A DNA stretch of 64,000 nt, taken from contig NC_134420.1 of assembly GCF_030867145.1 (NCBI RefSeq), forward strand, positions 8,731,823-8,795,822, in the 5' to 3' direction. Under the pieces are notes generated by a model. It searched no databases. It was not told the DNA's origin and saw only the letters and a program-made list of their open reading frames with translations. The position numbers and the translations under genes are program-made. Source of the DNA: Opisthocomus hoazin (Eukaryota > Chordata > Aves > Opisthocomiformes > Opisthocomidae). Positions 40,265-49,847 of this stretch are shown one piece after another; position 1 is the stretch's first letter; each line of letters begins with the position of its first letter.

Positions 40265-41949
40265 CTGTGACACTATCATGGGCTATGGTTGAAGAGAAGT
40301 TCAATTCTGTGGTTTTGTCACCTTGTAGACACTCATAACTAGATATTCTAATGCTTTTTCTACTCAGCTCAATATCTGTCTCTATACTTAATGAACAAGG
40401 AGAAGCACACCTGCTTGACACGGCTGTTACAGTGATTAACACTGCTGTAGCTGAGAAAGATACTCTCTCTAGCATTCAAATATTCTTTTGAAAAGTGTGG
40501 GACAACTCATACTTCTCAGAAGTTGCCTAATATCCAGATGGACATTCGTGACATGGTTTATAGTGAGTTCCCACTTAAGAGCTTGTTTTTAAATCCATGA
40601 AATCGGTGTTTATGTTGAGGAATCAGGAGGTGGACTTTATGGACGAGACACATGTGGCCACCAAGAACCAGCTTAGTTACTGTAAGTCAATTCTGCAGTA
40701 ACTGAGTCTTTTCCCAGACAATCCTATAAAATTACTAGCGTTTATAGAATACACTTGTGGCCTCCATTCCTGACCAAGACAAGTCACCATACCCTCCATG
40801 GTAGGTAACCCTCCACAGGCATGGTTCCTTGAGGGATGAGCTGGTAAGCTCTGTAATATCGATCGTGTGTTTTTCCATAGTGGGCTTATTAGCAATAATG
40901 CAAGTATTTAAGTTTAAGCTGAGAAGGTTTTAAAGAACATGTGTAAGAATGTGGAAAAATAGACAAGGAGTGAGTAAGTAGCAGCAGTGACTGGTCATTA
41001 CAGTTGACTTTGGGGGATTGTTACCTACCAAAGGGAATGCCTTGGTCAGAACAAACTGCCCATTTTGGCAGCCAACTCCATTTCTATATGCAATTACATT
41101 CACTGCTTTCTGGTTCGTAGCTGCAGAGCTCTATTCTGAGACAGTCTGTGAGAAGCTTTCAGTGCACAAAGATGACAGAAGTTCTTGTAGAAGATGCAAC
41201 GTATTTTAGCTTCCAAAGTGAAGAAGTCAGCCTTCAATAAAAAAAAAAAAAGAAAGAAATCTCATCAGGCTCATATTTTGCAATTGGAACACTATATACA
41301 CGTAAATTTCTAAAATCAAGCCCAACATTTGATTTGAAATGAATACAGTTAAAACTACAATTTATTGAAATGGTGGCTGTATTCATGTCTGTTGTGCACA
41401 TAGATGCCATCAGTGATCTAGTAACAAAGATTCTAGCCATTTTTAAAATGTGATAGAAGATTTCAGTCCTGCAAAATTTGGTGGTTTTTACTAGTGAGAT
41501 ACCTATTTTAAAGTTCGACAAATGTTCCTGTACATACGTCTGGTTACAGCTGAATTAGCTTTCATAACATATTGTTCTTTATTTCAAGTTAACATTATTT
41601 AGTTTATTGAACAGATAGTGTTATGACAATGTAATGTTTGCAGTAAAGAGGATAGTATACCTTCTAACTTCAATCCTTTTTGATATTAAGAGGAAAAGAA
41701 CAATGAAGAGGAAAACAATAACAAATTTGGCGTAGCACAAAATAACACTGACTTGGCTAATGAAGCTCCCATTGGTTCAGCTAAATTTTTTTAAAGGCAA
41801 AAAAATCATTCTTAGTTCTGCATTCATGAATCCTGTCATTAGGCTTTGATCATAACTGCAGCACAATCCCAGATGCAAAACTGAGTGGTAACATGCCCAA
41901 TTTTCTTTGTCTTTAGCAACAGAGGATTGTGCCCACACACACGCTCTTT

Positions 41950-41967
41950 TCTCTCTCTCTCTCTCTC
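41950..41967. repeat. CT microsatellite
   Basis: Nine CT/TC units next to a short CA stretch. Simple repeat. Confidence 0.9.
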
Positions 41968-42107
41968 CTTGTCCTGTAAAGGGCTACTTAATGGAGGAAG
42001 AACCAACATCTAGAAGCTAAAAGTCTTTTCTCTGGGTGTAAGATGAGTATTTGCTGTCTTTGTCTTTATCACCAGGCAATATTATTGTACTATGACAGAA
42101 GCTGGGG

Positions 42108-42126
42108 TTTTATTTATTTATTTATA
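42108..42126. repeat. TTTA microsatellite
   Basis: Four and a half TTTA units. Simple repeat. Confidence 0.85.
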
Positions 42127-42944
42127 GATGGACAATGGAGTTTCTGAAATACAGTTCTGGAATATCTCTAAATGTACTGCTTTCCCAGTTCATCACCAAA
42201 TTAACAAGCATTCCTTCTATTTCCTCCAGCAAAAAAAAATCTGTTTATGAAAGGAAAATGTAAAAAATGTCAATGAGTTATAAAGTTGAGGGATTAGAAG
42301 GAGTTACAATTTCTTGATGGAACGAAAAGACAGTCTGGCCTAAAATATTTCTTGTTTCAGTCTCCCCAGAAGGTCACATATTTTAATGTCTAGGATTTTC
42401 ACCATTACCAAGTGGTGGCTATCTTTACAGATTAGAAGAGAAGGAAAGATTTGTCATGGACCCTATATCATCGTGTTAGATACATGTGATCCATGTCCTG
42501 AACCGCATCCTATTACTATACTAAAAAAAACCATAACCCTTGCTATTTTTTCTTTATATTCTCAGTTGTTATTTTCAAAGGCACAATATTTTATTCAGCA
42601 GTAAGAGTCTGCTTCTACCATGGAAAGCCTTCTTTAAGTACTATGCAATAACAGAAATTGAATAAAATACTAGTATATAAAATGATATAGTTCACATCTC
42701 AAAGTTACATCAGACCCTCAAGGGATAGAAAAGCCATTTGAACACCACCTTCATCATGCCTGGCAGCCTGTTCTGTGAAATAAGTAACCATATGGAATTT
42801 AGGACTTTGCAAAATGCAACCTACTGCTTTAGGACTAAAATAAAATAAAATAAAAATCACTAGGTCAAATTCAGAGGTAAATATGAGTGAATCTAGAGGG
42901 AATTTAAGAGGCTTATAGTCTTCTGCTGTACCACACCCATAACA

Positions 42945-43200
42945 TGTTGTGGTTGGTTGACCCCAGCCATCAGTGAAGCCCCCACCCAGTTGCTCATTCA
43001 CACCCACCCAGCAGGATGGGGCAGAGAATTGCAAAGGCAAAAGCGAAAAAACACTTGTGGGTCGACATTAAGACACTATACAAAGTGAAGAAAAAAACCC
43101 AACTCACACAAAATTAAGTGATGCAAAAGCAATCACTCACCACCTCCTACTAGCAGACTGATGCTCACCCAGTCTATGTGCAATGAATGCTTTGGAGAAC
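42945..43200 (-). mobile_element. decayed avian LTR fragment
   Basis: Reading from TGTTGTGGTTGGTTGACCCC, the order of blocks matches a common avian LTR in antisense: a C-rich segment, GGATGGGGCAGAGAAT, TGTGGGTCGACATTAAGAC, then a segment with TCACTCACCACCTCCTACT. I know this layout from many bird genomes but cannot name the family. The copy is diverged and truncated, with no internal region or coding sequence left. The 111-codon minus-strand frame that overlaps it is incidental. It lies between model exons 5 and 6. Confidence 0.6.
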
Positions 43201-43820
43201 CAAAGTTATATGGCAAACACCTTCTGAAATTAATCCACTAATCTAAAGGCAGATGAAGCTGAATTAGTTGAACTTCAAGATCAAAAACACCAGAAAACGA
43301 CTGTTACTGAAGGCAATAGATAACAAAAGGATGTGAGAAGTCAGAAGTCAAAGCAGGTTACACTCTGTGTTTCATTTTCTCACATATACTTTTTGGAATT
43401 TGACATCCAAATGAAAACATTTTAGTCATCTATGCACCTTTGTCAAGCTGTATGTAGGCCTAAAGAACCTAATTCAGTATAAGGAAATCAAAGGGAAGTA
43501 ATTTCCTTTATACCATCTTAGATTTTTATAGCAAAATATAGCTGACTTTTGAAATTACTTGGTTTATATCAGAAAGAATGTTCTTTATTCATGCCGGATA
43601 ATAGAAGCCCCAAAAGAGAAAGGTTGGCTCAGATGGTGGCCCAATACAAGACAGCTTAAATTTGGTATTCTTTCCAGTATCCTCTCTGTTCCTGTTTCTC
43701 AGCATGATTTTTCTCTCAGTCATCCATTTTCGTGTTCTACTTTCAAAATATTTGTTTACTGGACATAATCATCTGCGTGTAGGATAATAAACCATATACA
43801 ACCAAGCAAAACAAACTCAC

Positions 43821-43900
43821 CTGTTCCCAATATTGAGGCATAGAAAGGATAGCTATTAAAGATCTGTAGCCACTAATAATGTCTCTGCTCAGTGAAAAGG
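43821..43900 (-). other. strong splice-bounded block, optional exon
   Basis: The minus strand has an excellent acceptor (TTCTCCACTTTGCTTTCAG) and a perfect donor (AACAG|GTGAGT) around 80 bases. Only one frame is open, reading SLSRDIISGYRSLIAILSMP and on to the donor. It needs one carried-in base, and exon 5 supplies none, so inclusion alone would shift the frame. Together with the 7-base block at 44265-44271 the total is 87 bases and the phase fits again. It may be an alternative exon. Its splice sites are the best in the window. Confidence 0.35.
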
Positions 43901-44264
43901 CTGAAAGCAAAGTGGAGAATAAGTGAGCCTTTCCATTTGATTTAATGAGTAAATGAATGCCAGCATCCCTGAAAATCGCTGGAGCACACAATGACCTCAG
44001 CTTGTCTAAACTGGGAGGAGCTCAGCGAGATGAACATCACTCATTTTTATGATAACGCATGAATTTTAAAACTATTTTAATCACAAACTGAGGAACAAAT
44101 TTTACAAAGGTTTTGCAATGTGAGTTATTCTATGTGAAAGAAACAGGAGAAAGATTCAAACAAGTCTCTGTTCCCATACAGAAGTATTCCTCAGATCAGT
44201 AAGCAGCAGGATTAACTGCTGCAGAATTGAGGTGAAGCTGCTATAGAAAAGCAAAAGCACATAC

Positions 44265-44271
44265 CATGTAC
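44265..44271 (-). other. possible 7-base micro-exon
   Basis: The acceptor TCTTTGCTTTTTAG and the donor ATG|GTATGT enclose only GTACATG on the minus strand. It goes from phase zero to phase one, exactly what the block at 43821-43900 needs. Micro-exons this short are real but rare, and chance is likely. Confidence 0.12.
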
Positions 44272-44766
44272 CTAAAAAGCAAAGACATTTCTAGCATGAT
44301 GAGTCTTTACCTTACGGCACATTGGTTACTGTCAAATAAAAACTGAGAAAAGTGATTTATACTGTACGCTTTCAGAACTAGAAAACAGAATGTTTTTATC
44401 AGTCAGGGAAGAGATTAGGAGTGTGATATCTACACACCCCCCCCTTTCTTATTTGACTTTATACATATCTTATTTTAAAACTAATACATGTCAAGGCTTA
44501 GCTTAAAATTTCCAAACTCTGAGATATAACTTAAATGTTCTTTCACTGACCATTTATTTTATACAGTTATTAATTTTTCTTCAACAGAACTAGCATTTGG
44601 AATTCCAGTGTTGCTATAACACATGCAAAAATTGGTCGAAGTATATAAAAGATATTATATTCATGTGAATTGTATTTAGTTCAAAGACAACAGCTGGGAC
44701 AAGAATCTCTACACAAATATAAATCATAAATTATAGTCTTTGCTTGAAGAAATCCATCCAACTTAC

Positions 44767-44875
44767 CTGAAAGACAACATGACACCCCCGAATTTTCACT
44801 TCAGTTCTTTCTTTAGCAGTTGGTTTTCTGGGCAATGATATTGATGACACTGAGTCGCTCATCTGGTGACACATC
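44767..44875 (-). CDS. candidate coding exon 5 of model
   Basis: A 109-base minus-strand block has the acceptor GTTATTTTTTATTAG and the near-perfect donor TTTCAG|GTAAGT. With two bases carried in from exon 4 it stays open for 36 codons: MCHQMSDSVSSISLPRKPTA, then KERTEVKIRGCHVVFQ, ending in phase zero. A frame entered at phase zero (DVSPDERLSVINIIAQKTNC) stops after 20 codons. That would give an alternative C-terminus if exon 4 were skipped after exon 3, with the stop only 46 bases before the junction. The composition is coding-like against an AT-rich background. The protein is not recognised. Confidence 0.5.
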
Positions 44876-45008
44876 CTAATAAAAAATAACAATGTTAATT
44901 TTTGTTTTCTTCTGGTAATTAGGTTGATTATGCTTTTATTCTCAACTGCTTTTTACAGCAGAAGAAATTCAGCAATGCCTTAATACAGATTACTTTAAAC
45001 TGCAATAG

Positions 45009-45155
45009 AAAGGTTATCTGCATGTTGACACAAACATCTCTGTTCCATTACCCCGAGTATCCACCTAGAGCTTCAGATTTGTCTGGTAATCCACGCTCTA
45101 TTAGTACGCTGTGCACTAATCAAACCTTTCAAATTATTCACCTTTTGAAAATCAG
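45009..45155 (+). other. plus-strand open block with donor
   Basis: 49 codons are open, from ICMLTQTSLFHYPEYPPR onward, ending at AATCAG|GTACGT. The acceptor is weak (ACTTTAAACTGCAATAG). It lies antisense between model exons 4 and 5. I cannot link it to other exons and rate it low. Confidence 0.15.
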
Positions 45156-46676
45156 GTACGTCTCAGAGCAGTCTTTCCCTTTACTAAGAAAACAGATCAG
45201 CCTTTGAACCCAACCAAATAATAGGTACTTGGCCCCTGTAAAACAGTTGCAAAAGCAGAGGAGAAAAGTTGTGTGTGCTTTTCTTGAATAAAAAAATAGG
45301 TAAGACCTCTGACTAGGTCATCAACTGGTGATAGTTTAGTCCTATATTACATCTTTATATGTCTGCTAGTTATTCACTAGGTTAGCTTCTAGAACAGTTT
45401 CTGGAATGGTTCTAGAGTCAACTGGCACATAGTTTAATCAGAAACAATTTCTCAAGTATAGATAAAAAATAACATCAAAGCAACATCAACAGCTTGAGAA
45501 AGTGGCATTGTTTCCCATATTAACATGAGAAAAACTACTTTAACCAAATTACTTCTTATTCTTGACATCCTGATAGCACACAGATTGCAGCTGTTTTTGT
45601 CTGATGTAAACAAGAAAGCATTTTTACGTTTTTATTGTCATTTTTAATGTTATTTTTTAACGTTATTTGTACATTTCCAGTAACTTTAATTTGTACTAAC
45701 ATTAACTGTAAAGAGCCACCCAGCTATACTCAGTTTCTCAAAAAGAGGCCACCAGAATGGTTGTGCGTACAACACGAGGGCAGCTTGCCTTGCTGAACAC
45801 AAACTGCATCTACAGCATAATTGCAGCAGCAATTCTGCAGTGATACAGTTCATACAACACATACAGTTGCAGTCAGCTCAAAATTAAGTATTTTGGTAAT
45901 AACAGCCATAGACCATTGTCTCTGAAAAAAAAAGAGATCTGATAGGAAGACAAATGGATGTTGGATCCTACAGAAGAAAAAAAAAAGGAAAAGCATGTGG
46001 TTCATTTTTTAAGAGGGTAAGAATCAAATGGGGTCCAGGAAAGGAAAAACATTTTCTTATTAAAATTAATAAATGAGTATTAAAAAAAGTGAACTCTTAT
46101 GAGTTTTCTTTGGATTGTAGTTCTCATGCAAAATGGTTGCACAAGTTGAGATATAATGAAAAGCCAGTTTATCAGAAAAATATAAAAGAACTTGAAAATA
46201 TAGTCCTGGATATACAAATCTTCAGTACTGTAGACTTGTTTTTGATTTACAGGAGATGCAAAGGGAATACTGTTTTTCTCTATTCAAGCAACCTACTTTG
46301 AATTTCTGTGGTTACTGCGGAAAGATGGAGCTTCCCTCTTCATGGGTCCACTAACTGGTTTAATGTCTCTTCTGCCACACGGCTGCTGTGGATTTCAGCT
46401 TTTAAGTGAAAGAAACAGAGAGAGCAGTAAACTGCACAGCAATCTATAAAACTATTGGCATTTCAAGCATGTTTGGCATGTCTCTGTGATTAAAGGCAAA
46501 TGGTGCATACATGCTAATGTTTTCTCTCTGGTTTTGAAGGACACAGTGCCTGGGTTTATTATAGTAATACTACTGTGAGCCTCTACAACAGTGTAGTATT
46601 TTTATTTCACAATATTCTGGTCCAGATTTCATTCCTCATGTTGGAAGAGCTTTAAAGCAAAGAGCATTTCACCTAC

Positions 46677-46716
46677 CTCTCCAACAGTCCACTATTGAAA
46701 GACTATGATTCATTCA
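46677..46716 (-). other. splice-bounded block with stops in all frames
   Basis: The acceptor AACTTTCTTTCTATCTAG and the donor GAGAG|GTAGGT on the minus strand are both very good. The 40 bases between them carry a stop in every frame within 13 bases. In the intron between exons 4 and 5 this would act as a poison exon, or be a non-coding exon of another transcript. It could also be chance. Confidence 0.25.
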
Positions 46717-47963
46717 CTAGATAGAAAGAAAGTTCCTTGAGATCAGTCTGGAAAGCAATCCGTCATTCAGCCAGCATATTAGCTTTCTTCAAATTCATTT
46801 GCGAGATTCTTTGCAGGAAATAGTGGCTAATAAAGCAAGGAGATGACAGAAGAATATTGAGGCCCTATTAAAGTATTAAACCCAATTCTTTCTCACATAC
46901 AATAAAGGACAGTCGGACAACGATCTATAAAGTTGCATTTATTTTCTAAGAAGTAATAAAAAGAGTTTGCATTCATAATATTGAGTCTGAAAACAGGAGC
47001 CAACGTAACACTTTCAATTGTGACTCTCTTCCCACAGCCAGTGTGACTGCTGTCACCCGGTGACTTGCCACTAATGTAACCTTGGTCCTAACATCCAGGT
47101 CAGAGTCCCACACTCCCAAAACCAGGGCCTGGGAAGGAGCGGCTTACAATGTGCTGGCCTCTCAACTCAACTGCCAGGTTGCACTTTCTTAAATCCTGCA
47201 CAGAGCTTTGGTTGAGGTCTGAATAAGCAGCTAAATTTCAGGCTGATAAAATGCTCTGTGAACTTAAAATATTGAGTGTTATACACAAACGCTAGTCTTC
47301 AGAGTCTCTACATTTTATTGCCCAGGTTTCTAACTTTCTTGTGAGAACTAATTTAGAAAAGTAAGTATAATTGCATACTTGTGGACAAGGATATAGAATA
47401 GGAAGGTTGGATTTAAAAAGAAAAAGCAGAGGAAGGGGAATGGAATAGGAAAATATTCCAAAGAAAGTAAAAGGATATAATTGTTTGTGATTTTAGTAGT
47501 TCATCATCTTCAAATGATTCTTCATTCTTGTCTTTTGAGGATCCATCTCTATCTTCAAGTTCACCAACTCCTTCTTGCCAGGAGTATTTGTATTTTAAAA
47601 AGCAAAAACCTGCTTTATGGTTTGACTTTATGGGAATTGCTTAGAATAAAAAAAAAAAAAAAGAAAAAGCAAAGGTATATCTATACATTATGCAAAGTGA
47701 CGAAATACATATTCTAGAGTACAGGGTATATGTATTCTACAGCATGGTACACTCAGGATTTCATCTAAGGATTAATTTTTATATAAGTGTGTATGTATAT
47801 ATATTTTTTTTTTCTCCAGTAGTAGTATGTTAACATATGAACACTCCTTTCTAGGAACTAGAACCCAGTATAGTTTCTCATGTGGCAGGACGTTCGCTGT
47901 GGAGCAGTAGCCCCACATATGATTTACAATCCTCTCTATGCTAGAGACAGGAGAAGCTCACTT

Positions 47964-47969
47964 TTTATT
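47964..47969 (-). terminator. AATAAA poly(A) signal after 48.2 kb frame
   Basis: The reverse complement reads AATAAA about 12 bases beyond the stop at 47981. This would suit an alternative last exon with a very short 3' untranslated region. The hexamer is common in such AT-rich DNA. Confidence 0.25.
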
Positions 47970-47980
47970 AATTTTAAATA

Positions 47981-48220
47981 CTAGAAAAAAAAGGGGCTAA
48001 AAGATTGATCTCCCAGCTGGTCTGCTTTACGGACAAGCGAGAAGAAATCATGGCAATTCACATGGGCACCTAGCAGCGCACACTCGAGGCAGTCACAGTC
48101 TCGTAGCTCACTGTGTTTCTCTGGGCACTCCAAGGGCTTCACAGTTAGTGCAAGGTCTTTCATTTTGCTAAGAGCTATCTTCTCACATTCCCATGCAAAG
48201 GCCAAGTACATGTGCAGTTG
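47981..48220 (-). CDS. candidate alternative terminal exon
   Basis: After a good minus-strand acceptor (AAATTTTCTGTGCAG), 79 codons are open to a TAG at 47981, beginning QLHMYLAFAWECEKIALSKM and continuing through KPLECPEKHSELRDCDCLEC to SLVRKADQLGDQ. The DNA is purine-rich and GC-richer than its neighbours, with a GC-biased third position, unlike chance frames here. It enters at phase zero, so it fits directly after exon 3 (55060) but not after exon 4. An AATAAA lies just past the stop. I infer a possible alternative last exon. The antisense strand is also open for about 100 codons, so the strand is not certain. The protein is not recognised. Confidence 0.4.
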   Translation of the reverse strand, partial: QLHMYLAFAWECEKIALSKMKDLALTVKPLECPEKHSELRDCDCLECALLGAHVNCHDFFSLVRKADQLGDQSFSPFFF

Positions 48221-49773
48221 CTGCACAGAAAATTTATGCAGTCTTTTTCAGCAAGTAGCAAAATTAGCCTCTGCACCTTTCAGACCTGTGCGATGCATCT
48301 TTTCTTAACAGGTAAAATCCCTTGTATTAACAGTGTTCCTTGGGGAGCTGCTTCTTCCTGGTACTCTTGCACATCATATCATCTCCTGGACTCAAAGGCC
48401 ACGCAGTAATTAAACTCAGACTCAGAGAGTGACCTTAGCAGGGAAAGGCTTTAGGTCATTTTTATATTTACATTCTGGACATGTAAAAGAGGTTTTTTTA
48501 CAGTGTAATGTGCTTCTAAAATTAAAATTTATCCATAAGTGACATACGCACTGGATTTCTGAAAAACTATTTTTATGCTGGGTTTCAATAACTGTCAATA
48601 TAAGACTTAGAATTGTTTTAGAGTGAGATACTGTATTTAACTCTCCTAACCTATGAGAAAACATCGCCATCTGTTGCTCCATACAGCAAGTGCAGCTACT
48701 TTCTGCAGTTACTGTTAATTTCATTGCCCTCTGCGTACCTCTGCTGTTTTAAGAACTCAATTGTTTCCAGAAAAAGCTGCACTATTCCTGTTTCACACTG
48801 GAGTAGCATAATGAATTTCAATTAACTTACACGGTAAAATGTTGAAACAAGCATATTACTTGTGTTTTTCAATAATGGGATGGGTTAAGGATTTATGGGA
48901 GTTGTGTCATTGAGCAAAGGGTGATTTCTTTAATTGTTAGAGATTAACTGTTGGGGTGGCTAAGCACCAGGCTGCTGAGAAAAAACAGTGCATTTAGTCC
49001 TGTCACTGTTGCTTAAAAATCCTTGACTCTTACTTTGATGCTATAATGAAACAAATAGCCTGAGGTGACTGTTGTGGAAACAGATTAGAATTTGCAATAC
49101 AGAGGAACCTGGGAAGAATGACAATCTGATTCTAACACATGCTCTTTCTAAATTTTAAGTATGTAATATCTAAGAAAGACTTTTATATTTTTGTATATAA
49201 AAATTTTCCTCTTTCTTGTTTTCACTCAGATGCTTAGGGTCAACAGCTAATCTTTTAATGGCCAAGAAAATAAACGAAAAATTCCATGCAAACCAAAATT
49301 CCTTCAACCCCAGATAAGATGTATGGCACCTACAATCTTCTGCTTTATTCACAGTTTATTCCAATTAGCTTGCACACTTCTAATTTCTTGTTGTTCTAAT
49401 CTCAAGATGTATCGTACTATTGTTTTACTAATAAAAGTCACACACAAGTAACATGTGGCATTATAGAGGGCTAGAGAAATTTGGTTTCATTTAGGAGGAA
49501 TGTTGTTCTTTTAACTCAGCCATCTACAGTTAAAACTTTGCTTTTGAATTCTTAGATATGCATCTGATGCAACAGGAGAGGGAGCAAACTAGATTTCACA
49601 AGAGGAAAGCAAAGATCTGTGATCAGTGCAATTTTAATCCATTCTCTCAAAAGCACTTTTTAATCTTATTCCAGTTCTGATTTACTGAATAAACATCTCC
49701 TGCTTCAACTTTCCCATCCTCATCCTTCCTATTCTTTCCCAGTCTTCTGCTAGTTCCTGATTCCAGATCTTAC

Positions 49774-49847
49774 CTTGTTTCATTCCCTCTAGTTTTGATC
49801 TGTAACTTCTTGAAAATTTGACACATAGCATCACTTAGCATGTGCAA
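49774..49847 (-). CDS. candidate coding exon 4 of model
   Basis: The acceptor TTTCTAGCTTTTCTATCCTACCAG and the donor ACAAG|GTAAGA on the minus strand are both strong. The 74 bases enter at phase zero, as exon 3 requires, and read LHMLSDAMCQIFKKLQ then IKTRGNET, leaving two bases. Exon 5 supplies the one base needed to complete an arginine codon. The segment is amphipathic and basic. It is the link that makes exons 3 and 5 compatible, so it matters most for the model. Confidence 0.5.

Noticed and set aside
42705..43040. 111-codon minus-strand frame
   Set aside because: It runs through the LTR fragment and unique flank, so it is incidental to the repeat.
48422..48724. 100-codon minus-strand frame next to the 48.2 kb exon
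   Set aside because: AT-rich third positions and no usable splice pair. Likely chance, although it adjoins a coding-like block.
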